Shown here piece by piece: positions 46,506-54,278 of a DNA stretch of 64,000 bases. Positions within the stretch are counted from its first letter, which is position 1. Every line of letters begins with the position of its first letter. This DNA is from Acerihabitans sp047324305 (GTDB lineage: Bacteria > Pseudomonadota > Gammaproteobacteria > Enterobacterales > Enterobacteriaceae), in contig NZ_CP178740.1 in NCBI RefSeq assembly GCF_047324305.1, positions 3,286,001 through 3,350,000 on the forward strand, given 5' to 3'. The notes beneath the pieces were generated by a model, which was not told where the DNA came from, did no database searches, and saw only the letters and a list, made by a program, of their open reading frames with translations. The position numbers and the translations under genes were made by a program.

Positions 46506-46820
46506 TTACAAGACCCAGCGATAGCGGGACAAGTCGATATTTCCGCCGCGCCCGAATTCCACGCCCTCCGCTTCCAGGGCGGTTCTCTGCCGTTCATAAT
46601 CTTCGCCCGCCAGTGAAATGCCGCCGTGCCGGTTGACCACCCGATGCCATGGCAGGCGGCTACCCGCGGGCAACCGGCTCAGTATGCCCCCGACCTGCCT
46701 GGCGGCGCGCGGAGATCCCGCCAGCCGGGCCACATCGCCATAGGTGGCAATGTGGCCGGAAGGAATGGCGGCGACAATCTGGAATACCCGCTGGCGAAAC
46801 GTATCAATTGGTTCATTCAT
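46506..46820 (-). CDS. atl: Alkyltransferase-like DNA-repair protein
   Basis: Atl (YbaZ) family protein, 104 aa: it binds O6-alkylguanine lesions and flags them for nucleotide excision repair. It has the helix-turn-helix of alkyltransferases (TYGDVARLAGSPRAARQVGG) but the active-site PCHR is PWHRVV, so it cannot accept the alkyl group itself; this is the defining ATL change. E. coli Atl is somewhat longer at the N-terminus. It converges on ybaY and diverges from ffs. Confidence 0.95.
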   Translation of the reverse strand: MNEPIDTFRQRVFQIVAAIPSGHIATYGDVARLAGSPRAARQVGGILSRLPAGSRLPWHRVVNRHGGISLAGEDYERQRTALEAEGVEFGRGGNIDLSRYRWVL

Positions 46821-46955
46821 CGTATGGCACAGAATTCATTAAGCCCAAGGCAGCATATTGGCATAACCCGGCAGGGTCAAAAAGGATTTAAAATAGGACA
46901 GGGCCACGGCGCGGATGGCGATTGCCCAAGAAAACAGCGCTTGGCGCGTATCGGC

Positions 46956-46984
46956 TTGCAATTGCGCGGGGCATCATTGATAAT
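46956..46984 (+). promoter_or_regulatory. Promoter of the 4.5S RNA gene with GC-rich discriminator
   Basis: TTGCAA (46956-46961), 17-base spacer, GATAAT (46979-46984), then GCCCCGCGC, a discriminator typical of stringently controlled stable-RNA promoters. The predicted start near 46991 leaves a leader of about 25 bases, fitting the RNase P-processed precursor known for E. coli 4.5S RNA. Confidence 0.75.
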
Positions 46985-47015
46985 GCCCCGCGCTCGGGAA
47001 AAACGAGCCGTCAAT

Positions 47016-47129
47016 GGAGGCCCCGTTGGTGCTCCCGCAACACTAACTTGTGAACTCGGTCAGGTCCGGAAGGAAGCAGCCGTAGCAGGCGACGTGTGTG
47101 CCGGGATGTTGCTGGCGGGGCCTCCACCC
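47016..47129 (+). ncRNA. ffs: 4.5S RNA, signal recognition particle RNA
   Basis: 114 bases, the E. coli length. Ends pair (GGAGGCCCC at the 5' side with GGGGCCTCC at the 3' side), and the Ffh-binding domain IV is conserved: GTCAGGTCCGGAAGGAAGCA with its GGAA tetraloop and the AGCAG internal loop. The RNA joins Ffh in the SRP that targets nascent membrane proteins. Position between atl and hha-tomB matches E. coli. Confidence 0.97.
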
Positions 47130-47588
47130 AATCAAACGCCCCACCATTATTCTCCCATTTTTCATCAATGCTTCTTTATGGATGCCAGGTCCGCTGTTTT
47201 TTCAACCAGCCGCCGTTATTAATTAGTCGATAGCCCGGGCCAATAGGATGTTCTATGGCGCTTGTCGATGAAATAACGTCCGTTGATATATTGCCGGGAA
47301 AAATTAAAGGATGGAATACCTTGCATAATAGCGTCTATTAAAATAAAGCACTGGCTATCCGGCATTACGCCGTGATAGCTGCTATGGCATATTTATTCGT
47401 GTTTTTATTACCAATCCAGGGCATACCCGGGGCGCGTCAACACGCATAAGAGCGCACGTTTACACTTGGGGAGCGCGATAATCTGCGTCACAACACGGAA
47501 TAGCCGGTGATAAAAAAGGAGTGATAAATACACCTATATGAACATAAATTTTTATTAATGTTGATATTAAGTATCACTTAATGGCTGT
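47130..47588. other. Gene-free interval where E. coli has ylaB, ylaC and maa
   Basis: 459 bases, becoming AT-rich towards hha. The longest plausible frame, an ATG near 47255, is only 28 codons and has no recognisable product. No clear remnant of ylaB, ylaC or maa was identified. Confidence 0.6.
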
Positions 47589-47792
47589 TTAACGAACATA
47601 CTTCCAGACCGATACCGGAACTTTATCATAGAGTTTGTCCATGGTCAGTTCCGCGAGACGATGGTCGGCCGCAGAGTTGAATATCTCCAGTTCGTCGTCG
47701 GACAGTTCATATTTGTTTTTCTCTATCACCCGCTCCAGCGTCTCCAGGGTTCTGCATTTGCGTAACCGCATTAAATAATCGATCTTGTTCAT
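47589..47792 (-). CDS. hha: Hha/YmoA family nucleoid-associated modulator
   Basis: Small H-NS partner that modulates silencing of horizontally acquired and virulence genes. The start at 47792 (MNKIDYLMRLRKC), after AAAAGG, gives 67 aa, the length of Yersinia YmoA; an in-frame extension of 40 codons overlaps tomB and was rejected. The core LERVIEKNKYELSDDELEIF and SAADHRLAELTMDKLYDKVP is near-identical to Hha/YmoA. It follows tomB by 46 bases. Confidence 0.97.
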   Translation of the reverse strand: MNKIDYLMRLRKCRTLETLERVIEKNKYELSDDELEIFNSAADHRLAELTMDKLYDKVPVSVWKYVR

Positions 47793-47838
47793 ATTGGCCT
47801 TTTGGGTTCTCTCATATGTTAAAATATCATTTACTATT

Positions 47839-48198
47839 TCAGGAAATACAGAGTTCAGTCTCTGAGAAAGTTCCGAATAGCCGTGAACGGCTTTTGCGCC
47901 ACCGTTGCACATCCAGATTATTGATACCGTAGCTGCTAAATAAGGTAAAAGTATCGTCCAGGAAGGTTTCTACATGATCGACCAAATCGCTTTCATTATG
48001 ATGTTTAAGCTTAAAAATGACCACATAAGATGCAATATGGTCGATTAATTCATTCATCTGTAAATTAATCGCCGATGCCGGGTCATTAACCCACCCATGG
48101 TAGCTATCGCCCAAACTGGCAATGCCCTCATCATACAGATTGCCACAGAGGTATTTAAGCTGTGCTATATCATGTCGTTTGGGTGAATACTCATCCAT
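47839..48198 (-). CDS. tomB: TomB, Hha toxicity modulator / biofilm regulator
   Basis: Cotranscribed partner of Hha that in E. coli counters Hha toxicity, described as an oxygen-dependent antitoxin. ATG at 48196-48198 (MDEYSPKRHDIAQLKYLC) follows a perfect AGGAGG; 119 aa against 124 in E. coli. The motif HGWVNDPASAINLQMNELID and the end TLFSSYGINNLDVQRWRKS are conserved. The C-terminus past that is shorter and different from E. coli. Confidence 0.95.
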   Translation of the reverse strand: MDEYSPKRHDIAQLKYLCGNLYDEGIASLGDSYHGWVNDPASAINLQMNELIDHIASYVVIFKLKHHNESDLVDHVETFLDDTFTLFSSYGINNLDVQRWRKSRSRLFGTFSETELCIS

Positions 48199-48643
48199 AT
48201 CAGCCCTCCTAACGCTAAACAAATTACCGTCATCTTTAAGATGGGATTGAGGCACGCCCACGTATCATCGGCGTTCCCGCGCCCTATTTAAAGATAGAAG
48301 ATTTTATGCAGTTTGGCACTATCAGCTTACATTATCTTACCGTCATATCCTATTGCAATTTCATTAACACTAATTGCACAAACGGTGAAAGCCTGTGGGC
48401 GACGATGGTTACCAGCAGTCAACGTGGTGGTGATAAAGCAGCTATTTGCACACAGCAAGCAACGGGTAAACACTCATTTCCGCCGCTATGGTATTTATTA
48501 TATTTATTTTTACCATTTCTTGTCGCAATACTCATCCCTTATTGCCATAAAATTATGACAATACGTTGCTAAACCGTTCAAACCCGGCGGTTCCTTAACA
48601 GTTAAACGCCGGAGGGATGTTGGCAAGCCTCCCAGTACGTGAT
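48199..48643. other. tomB upstream region, no convincing gene
   Basis: 445 bases, AT-rich, holding the tomB promoter region. Two overlapping frames of 81-88 codons (about 48306-48572) lack ribosome sites and show no family features, so I do not call them. Confidence 0.55.
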
Positions 48644-48660
48644 ATGTTATAGTATAACAT
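48644..48660. promoter_or_regulatory. Zur operator of the zinc ABC operon
   Basis: ATGTTATA-G-TATAACAT, a perfect 8+1+8 palindrome matching the enterobacterial Zur consensus (ATGTTATANTATAACAT core). It lies 19 bases before the 46-codon gene, so Zur would block transcription when zinc is sufficient. Confidence 0.9.
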
Positions 48661-48679
48661 TTTATGAAGGCATGTTTTC

Positions 48680-48820
48680 ATGCGATCCTCTATCAGCAAA
48701 ACCACCGACCCCACGCCTGACAATCTGATGTGCGCCTCCGGGTTACGGCGCATAGGATTTGGCCTGGCCCTGCTGTGTGTCCTCTGGCTGGGTATCTTTT
48801 GGGCATCCTTACTGCCATGA
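48680..48820 (+). CDS. 46-aa single-helix membrane peptide, first gene of Zur-controlled ABC operon
   Basis: Short gene easily missed: ATG 48680 to TGA 48820. A polar N-terminus (MRSSISKTTDPTPDN) leads to one hydrophobic helix (about 27-45: GFGLALLCVLWLGIFWASLL). AAGG lies 9 bases upstream, and the Zur operator lies between it and any other gene. Its stop overlaps the ATPase start as ATGA, so translation of the ATPase is coupled to it. I do not recognise a family. It could be a small transporter subunit or membrane adaptor; a leader peptide without its own function is the alternative. Confidence 0.65.
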   Translation: MRSSISKTTDPTPDNLMCASGLRRIGFGLALLCVLWLGIFWASLLP

Positions 48821-49533
48821 TGACATTTGAACAGTTATGTATCGGCTACCACGGGCACGCTATTATCGACGCCCTGGACGGCAAATTCGAGGCCGGCAGC
48901 CTGACCGCGGTTATCGGCGCCAACGGCACCGGTAAATCGACCCTGTTGAAAACCATTGCCGGACTTTTGCCGGCTATCGGCGGCAGCCTTTCGTTCTCGG
49001 CAGGGCAAAAACCCCGTATCGCCTATTTACCACAGCAGTCAGAGCTGGACCGTCAGTTTCCGTTGCGGGTGTTTGAAGTGGTCGCTATGGGCTGTTGGCC
49101 GGCCATCGGATTGCTGCGGCGTATTAACAAGACGGCCATGGCGCGCATCCATGACGCCCTGGATCGCGTCGGTCTGGGATCAATGGCAACGAGCCCGATT
49201 GAAATACTATCAGGCGGCCAGTTCCAGCGTATGCTGTTCGCCCGCCTTCTGGTGCAGCAGGCGCCGCTGATATTGCTGGATGAGCCTTTCAGCGGGATTG
49301 ACAGTCCAACCTGCGCATTATTGATGGATGTCATCGACCAGCTTCATAAGGCCGGCCACACCATTATCGTGGTACTGCACGACGACGCCCTGGTAGTCCG
49401 TCGTTTTCCACAAACCCTGCTGCTGTCCGGCCGGCACACGCGCTGGGGGGCGACAGACGCGATCCTCGCGGACGCGTTTTCTCCCCGGGCCGCCTGGTCC
49501 ACCGATCGTTGCTTCCATCAGGCCGCATCATGA
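48817..49533 (+). CDS. Zinc/manganese-type ABC transporter ATP-binding protein
   Basis: Cytosolic ATPase of a metal (ZnuC/MntB-type) ABC importer. ATG 48817 overlaps the preceding stop; a second ATG follows at once. 238 aa: Walker A GANGTGKST (about 35-43), Q-loop in AYLPQQSELDRQFP, signature LSGGQFQRML, Walker B LILLDEPFSG, H-loop VVLHDDA. The HDD order after the switch His is a feature of metal-transporter ATPases. The permease start overlaps its stop by four bases (ATGA). Zur control points to zinc as substrate. Confidence 0.9.
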   Translation: MMTFEQLCIGYHGHAIIDALDGKFEAGSLTAVIGANGTGKSTLLKTIAGLLPAIGGSLSFSAGQKPRIAYLPQQSELDRQFPLRVFEVVAMGCWPAIGLLRRINKTAMARIHDALDRVGLGSMATSPIEILSGGQFQRMLFARLLVQQAPLILLDEPFSGIDSPTCALLMDVIDQLHKAGHTIIVVLHDDALVVRRFPQTLLLSGRHTRWGATDAILADAFSPRAAWSTDRCFHQAAS

Positions 49534-50414
49534 TCCTTCACCTCTTATTCGACCCCTTTCTCTCGCTTGGATTTATGCGGCGTGCGCTGGTGGCCTGTTT
49601 TGCCCTTTCGCTCAGTTCCACTCCGCTGGGGGTTTTCCTGTCGCTACGCAGGATGAGCCTGGTGGGGGATGCCTTATCACACGCGATATTGCCCGGCGTC
49701 GCCATCGGTTATCTGCTGTCGGGCATGTCGCTGATGGCCATGGGCATCGGCGGATTTATCGCCGGATTACTGGTCGCGGTGCTGTCCGGCTGGGTGACCT
49801 CGCTCACCGTCCTGAAGGAAGACGCCAGCTTTGCCGGTTTTTATCTGGGATCGCTGGCCCTGGGCGTGACCTTGGTATCCCTGCGCGGGTCCAGCGTCGA
49901 TTTGCTTCATCTGTTATTTGGCACCGTATTGGCGGTCGATAGCCAGGCCATTCTGTTTGTCGGCCTGATTGCCACCGTTACGCTGCTTTGCCTGGCGCTG
50001 ATGTATCGCGCGCTGATTATTGAGGCCTTCGACGCGGCGTTCCTGCGCATAAACGTTCGCGGTTATCCCCGCCTGATCCATGCCTTATTCCTGGCGCTGG
50101 TGGTGCTTAACCTGGTGGCGGGTTTTCAAATTCTCGGCACCCTGATGTCGGTGGGACTCATGATGCTGCCGGCGGTGGCCGCCCGCTGTTGGTCCGGGCA
50201 TCTGCCGGGCACGCTGCTGATAGCGTTGTTGATTGGCCTGCTTAGCGCCTGGGTAGGGCTGCTGTGGTCGTTCTACGCCTCGATTCCGGCGGGCCCGGCC
50301 ATTGTGCTTACCGCCAGCCTGATCTTTTTTATTTCGGTACTGTTAGGACCGCGCGGCAGTTTCACCATGATTTTGCGCCGGCATTATTTCACTGCCGGCA
50401 AGGCAAAAAAATAA
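49530..50414 (+). CDS. Zinc/manganese-type ABC transporter permease
   Basis: Membrane subunit of the same importer (ZnuB/MntC family, ABC-3), 294 aa with about eight helices. ATG 49530 (MILHLLFDPF) sits in the ATGA overlap with the ATPase; a start 21 bases earlier would lie inside that gene. The family EAA-like region is MSLVGDALSHAILPGVAIGY. No periplasmic binding protein gene precedes or follows it; the operon ends at a bidirectional terminator. The binding protein must be encoded elsewhere, shared with ZnuABC, or absent. Confidence 0.9.
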   Translation: MILHLLFDPFLSLGFMRRALVACFALSLSSTPLGVFLSLRRMSLVGDALSHAILPGVAIGYLLSGMSLMAMGIGGFIAGLLVAVLSGWVTSLTVLKEDASFAGFYLGSLALGVTLVSLRGSSVDLLHLLFGTVLAVDSQAILFVGLIATVTLLCLALMYRALIIEAFDAAFLRINVRGYPRLIHALFLALVVLNLVAGFQILGTLMSVGLMMLPAVAARCWSGHLPGTLLIALLIGLLSAWVGLLWSFYASIPAGPAIVLTASLIFFISVLLGPRGSFTMILRRHYFTAGKAKK

Positions 50415-50453
50415 CCTGCGTGCCGCCATCGCCGGCCGCGCCGGCGGCAAACA

Positions 50454-50476
50454 AAAGGCCTCCAGCGGAGGCCTTT
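50454..50476. terminator. Bidirectional rho-independent terminator
   Basis: AAAGGCCTCC (50454-50463) pairs exactly with GGAGGCCTTT (50467-50476) around AGC, with A- and T-rich edges on the two sides. It separates the permease from the converging ribosomal-protein genes. Confidence 0.85.
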
Positions 50477-50500
50477 GACCGGCTGAGTAACCGGCGCCGG

Positions 50501-50641
50501 TTATTTTTTCTTTTTCCCGCCCTGGACCGCCTTGAAGCGGGGATTGGATTTGCAGATGACGTAAATGCGGCCGCGACGGCGAACGACTTTACAATCCGGA
50601 TGACGCGTCTTGGCGGAACGCAACGAGCTTAATACCTGCAT
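50501..50641 (-). CDS. ykgO: Alternative (zinc-free) 50S ribosomal protein L36B
   Basis: Short gene of 46 codons found by translating the minus strand from the ATG at 50639-50641: MQVLSSLRSAKTRHPDCKVV, then RRRGRIYVICKSNPRFKAVQ, ending GGKKKK. It matches E. coli YkgO, the L36 paralogue that lacks the full zinc ribbon and replaces the zinc-binding L36 under zinc starvation. It follows rpmE2 by 26 bases and so shares the Zur operator upstream of that gene. Confidence 0.93.
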   Translation of the reverse strand: MQVLSSLRSAKTRHPDCKVVRRRGRIYVICKSNPRFKAVQGGKKKK

Positions 50642-50667
50642 GATAACCACGCCTCTTCTAATAGTGA

Positions 50668-50919
50668 CTACTTGGTGAAAAAACGGCCGAAGCGTTGGTT
50701 AAAGCGCGCGGTGCTGCCTTCTTTATCCACGATCCGCTGCTTGCCGGTGTAATAGGGATGGGATTCGGATGACACCTCCACCGTGATGTAGGGGAATGTT
50801 TTCCCGTCCAGCTCCACGGTACGGTCGGTCTTGATGGTCGAACCCACTTTAAAATACGCATCCGCGCTGGTGTCGTGAAACACCACGGTACGGTAGTCGG
50901 GATGGATGCCAGGTTTCAT
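50668..50919 (-). CDS. ykgM: Alternative (zinc-free) 50S ribosomal protein L31B
   Basis: L31 paralogue of type B, 83 aa, starting MKPGIHPDYRTVVFHDTSAD. The CxxC zinc-ligand cysteines of ordinary L31 are absent (no Cys in the protein), the mark of the C-minus form that frees ribosome-bound zinc. The end TARFNQRFGRFF is conserved. A Zur-like palindrome lies 15 bases upstream, and L36B is in the same unit. Confidence 0.95.
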   Translation of the reverse strand: MKPGIHPDYRTVVFHDTSADAYFKVGSTIKTDRTVELDGKTFPYITVEVSSESHPYYTGKQRIVDKEGSTARFNQRFGRFFTK

Positions 50920-50934
50920 ATCTCACCTCATTTC

Positions 50935-50952
50935 GTTATGTTATATCATAAC
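50935..50952. promoter_or_regulatory. Zur operator of rpmE2-rpmJ2
   Basis: GTTATG-TTATAT-CATAAC, a perfect 6+6+6 dyad with the Zur core ATGTTATATCATAAC, just upstream of the L31B start on the minus strand. It is the second Zur-like site within 2.3 kb. Confidence 0.82.
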
Positions 50953-51013
50953 TATTATCCTCTTTTTCTCCATCGGGTCAAGCCCCCTCAAGCCGTCGGC
51001 CTAAGCCAGACAT

Positions 51014-51035
51014 AAAAAAAGCCGCTTGCGCGGCT
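51014..51035 (-). terminator. Rho-independent terminator of acrAB
   Basis: On the minus strand AGCCGC and GCGGCT pair around a 4-base loop and are followed by seven T, about 55 bases past the acrB stop. Confidence 0.85.
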
Positions 51036-51089
51036 CGGGACTTGACTGAACCATCAGGCCGCGTCAACGGCCCGATGGTTAAACGGTGC

Positions 51090-54000
51090 TTAACGGTGCG
51101 GATTATCCAACTGAGGATTATTCACCGGGCGATCCTGTTCCCGCTGTTCGTCGCTTTTGTTACCGAAGCGGCGGCGAACCACGACAAAAAACACCGGTAC
51201 GAAAAATATTGCCAGCAAGGTGGCGGTGATCATACCGCCGATTACCCCGGTGCCGACGGCGTTTTGCGAGCCCGACCCCGCGCCGGTGCTGATGGCCAGC
51301 GGCAATACGCCGAGGATAAAGGCCAGCGACGTCATCAGGATGGGACGCAAACGCATGCGCACCGCCTCTAATGTCGCCTCAACCAATCCCTTGCCTTCCT
51401 TGTCCATCAAGTCCTTGGCGAACTCGACGATAAGAATGGCGTTTTTCGCCGACAGCCCGATGGTGGTCAGCAGCCCCACCACAAAATAGACGTCGTTATT
51501 CATACCGCGGAAAGTGGCGGCCAGCAGCGCCCCGACCACGCCCAACGGCACCACCAGCATCACCGCGAAGGGGATGGACCAGCTTTCATACAACGCCGCC
51601 AGGCACAGGAACACCACGATCAGCGAGATGGCGTACAGCGCCGGGGCCTGGTTGCCGGATAGCCGTTCCTGATAGGACATCCCCGTCCAATCGTAGCCTA
51701 CGCCGGCGGGCAGCTTAGCCACCAGTTCCTCCATCAGCGCCATGGCTTCACCGGTACTCTTGCCCGGCGCCGCCTCACCCTGGATTTCCATCGAGGGCAA
51801 GCCGTTATAACGCTCCAGGCGCGGCGAGCCATACTGCCAGTGCGAGGTGGACACCGCCGATAACGGCACCATCTGTCCATTGGTGCCGCGCACAAACCAG
51901 TTGCCTATGTCCTGCGGCAGCATACGGTACTGCGCGTCGCCCTGCACATAGACCTTTTTGGTTCGGCCGCGATCGGTAAAGTCATTGATATAGTTACCGC
52001 CCAGGGCCGCGCCCAGAGTGGTGTTGATATCATCCAGCGAGACGCCCAACGCCGAAGCCTTCTCCTGATCCACATCCAGCTTGAACTGCGGCGTATCCTC
52101 CAGGCCATTTGGCCGCACGCCCACTAAGGTATCGGGATGCTGCGCAATCATACCGAACAGCTGGTTACGCGCCTCGGTAAGCTTGGCATGCCCCAGGTTG
52201 TTCTCATCGATTAACTCGAAGTCGAAGCCGGTAGCATTACCCAGCTCAACGATGGCCGGCAGGTTAAACGCCAGGGCGATACCGTCCTTTATCTGAGAGA
52301 ATTCCCCATTGGCCCGGGCAATGATCGCCGGGACCTTATTTTCCGCCCCTTTACGCTCATCCCAGCTTTTCAGGCTGACGAACGCGATGCCGGAGTTCTG
52401 GCCGCGCCCGGCAAAACCGAAGCCGTTAACGGTAAAGACCGAGTTGACGTTATCCTTTTCTTTCGTCAGGTAATACTGGGTCATCTGGTCCAGTACTTTC
52501 TGGGTGCGTTCCTGGGTGGCCCCGGCCGGCAACTGCGCCATATTCAGGAAAACCCCCTGATCCTCCGACGGCAGGAAGGAGGAGGGCAGGCGAATAAACA
52601 GCAGCGCCATGCCGACCACAATCAGCAGATAGATGATCAGGTAGCGTCCGGTGCTGTTAAGGATATGGCCGATACTGTCGGTATAATGATTGGTGCTTTG
52701 ATCGAACTTTTTATTAAACCAGCCGAAGAAGCCTTTGGTGGTGCCGTGATCGCCTTTTTTGACCGGTTTTAATATGGTGGCGCACAGCGCCGGGGTCAGG
52801 ATCATGGCCACCAGCACCGACAGTACCATCGCCGAGACGATGGTAATGGAGAACTGGCGGTAGATGGCGCCGGTCGACCCGCCGAAGAAGGCCATCGGCA
52901 CAAATACCGCCGACAAGACCAGCGCGATGCCCACCAGGGCGCCCTGGATCTGGCCCATGGATTTGCGCGTCGCCTCCTTGGGACTAAGGCCTTCCTCGCC
53001 CATGACGCGTTCGACGTTTTCCACCACCACGATGGCGTCATCCACCAGGAGCCCTATCGCCAGCACCATGGCGAACATGGTCAGGGTATTAATGGTATAG
53101 CCGAACGCGCTCAGTATGGCGAAGGTGCCCAGCAAGACGACCGGCACCGCAATGGTCGGGATAAGCGTGGCGCGGAAGTTCTGCAGGAACAGATACATGA
53201 CCAGGAACACCAGGATGATCGCTTCCACCAGGGTCTTCACCACTTCCTGGATGGAGATTTTCACAAACGGGGTGGTGTCGTACGGATAAACGACTTTTAA
53301 TCCCGTCGGGAAATCCGCCTGCAGCCGGGCCAGCTCCGCTTTAACCGCGTCGGCGGTATCAAGGGCGTTGGCGCCGGTGGCCAGTTTAACCCCGAGCCCG
53401 GCGGCCGGTTGGCCGTTGAAGCGCGCGATAACGTCGTAGTTTTCCCCGGCCAGTTCAACCTTGGCCACGTCCTTCAGGCGTACCTGCGAGCCGTCGGCGT
53501 TGACCTTGAGCAGGATTTTGCCGAACTCCTCGGCGTTGGTCAGGCGGCTTTGCACAATGATCGAGGCGTTCAACTGCTGGCCTTTAATCGCCGGCGCTCC
53601 GCCTAGCTGTCCGGCGGCAATCTGGTTGTTCTGAACCGTCAATGCGCTGACCACATCCACCGGGGTAAGCTGGAAGTTGTTCAGTTTATTGGGGTCCATC
53701 CAAACACGCATGGCATATTGGGCGCCGAATAGCTGCACTTCGCCCACGCCCTGCGTACGGCTTATCGGATCCTTGATTTTGGAGCCGACATAATCGCCGA
53801 TATCCTGCTGGGTGGCATTTTTATCGTCGCTGATAAACCCGGCCACCATCAGGAAGCTGGCGCTGGACTTCTGTACCTGCACCCCCTGGCTCTGCACGGC
53901 CTGGGGCAGCAGCGGCATGGCCAACTGCAGTTTGTTCTGCACCTGCACCTGGGCGATATCCGGATTGGCGCTGGAATCGAATGTCAGCGATATGGTGGCG

Positions 54001-54260
54001 GTACCGGATGAATCGCTGCTGGACGACATATACAGCAGATGATCGATACCGTTCATATTCTGTTCGATAATCTGGGTTACGCTGTCCTGCAGGGTCGTCG
54101 CGTCGGCGCCCGGATAGGTAGCGGTGACCCGGATGGTCGGCGGCGCGATGGCCGGATACTGCTCGATGGGCAGCTGCAAGATAGACAGCAGGCCCGCGAG
54201 CATAATAATGATGGCAATCACCCATGCAAAAATGGGGCGATCGATAAAAAACTTAGCCAT
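51090..54260 (-). CDS. acrB: RND multidrug efflux pump AcrB
   Basis: Trimeric inner-membrane drug/H+ antiporter that works with AcrA and TolC to expel bile salts, dyes and antibiotics. 1056 aa with 12 helices and two large periplasmic loops. The proton-relay Asp pair is in LLVDDAIVVVENVERVM (about 407-408), and the helix-10 Lys is in TTIGLSAKNAILIVEF. The sequence aligns with E. coli AcrB without gaps through the porter domain. The C-terminal tail (SDEQREQDRPVNNPQLDNPH) is longer. 18 bases after acrA. Confidence 0.99.
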   Translation of the reverse strand: MAKFFIDRPIFAWVIAIIIMLAGLLSILQLPIEQYPAIAPPTIRVTATYPGADATTLQDSVTQIIEQNMNGIDHLLYMSSSSDSSGTATISLTFDSSANPDIAQVQVQNKLQLAMPLLPQAVQSQGVQVQKSSASFLMVAGFISDDKNATQQDIGDYVGSKIKDPISRTQGVGEVQLFGAQYAMRVWMDPNKLNNFQLTPVDVVSALTVQNNQIAAGQLGGAPAIKGQQLNASIIVQSRLTNAEEFGKILLKVNADGSQVRLKDVAKVELAGENYDVIARFNGQPAAGLGVKLATGANALDTADAVKAELARLQADFPTGLKVVYPYDTTPFVKISIQEVVKTLVEAIILVFLVMYLFLQNFRATLIPTIAVPVVLLGTFAILSAFGYTINTLTMFAMVLAIGLLVDDAIVVVENVERVMGEEGLSPKEATRKSMGQIQGALVGIALVLSAVFVPMAFFGGSTGAIYRQFSITIVSAMVLSVLVAMILTPALCATILKPVKKGDHGTTKGFFGWFNKKFDQSTNHYTDSIGHILNSTGRYLIIYLLIVVGMALLFIRLPSSFLPSEDQGVFLNMAQLPAGATQERTQKVLDQMTQYYLTKEKDNVNSVFTVNGFGFAGRGQNSGIAFVSLKSWDERKGAENKVPAIIARANGEFSQIKDGIALAFNLPAIVELGNATGFDFELIDENNLGHAKLTEARNQLFGMIAQHPDTLVGVRPNGLEDTPQFKLDVDQEKASALGVSLDDINTTLGAALGGNYINDFTDRGRTKKVYVQGDAQYRMLPQDIGNWFVRGTNGQMVPLSAVSTSHWQYGSPRLERYNGLPSMEIQGEAAPGKSTGEAMALMEELVAKLPAGVGYDWTGMSYQERLSGNQAPALYAISLIVVFLCLAALYESWSIPFAVMLVVPLGVVGALLAATFRGMNNDVYFVVGLLTTIGLSAKNAILIVEFAKDLMDKEGKGLVEATLEAVRMRLRPILMTSLAFILGVLPLAISTGAGSGSQNAVGTGVIGGMITATLLAIFFVPVFFVVVRRRFGNKSDEQREQDRPVNNPQLDNPHR

Positions 54261-54278
54261 ATCGTTTACCCGTTCCTA

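Noticed and set aside
48306..48572. Two overlapping frames of 81 and 88 codons before the Zur operator, considered as a decayed binding-protein gene
   Set aside because: No ribosome site, signal peptide or metal-binding His cluster; composition is that of AT-rich intergenic DNA.
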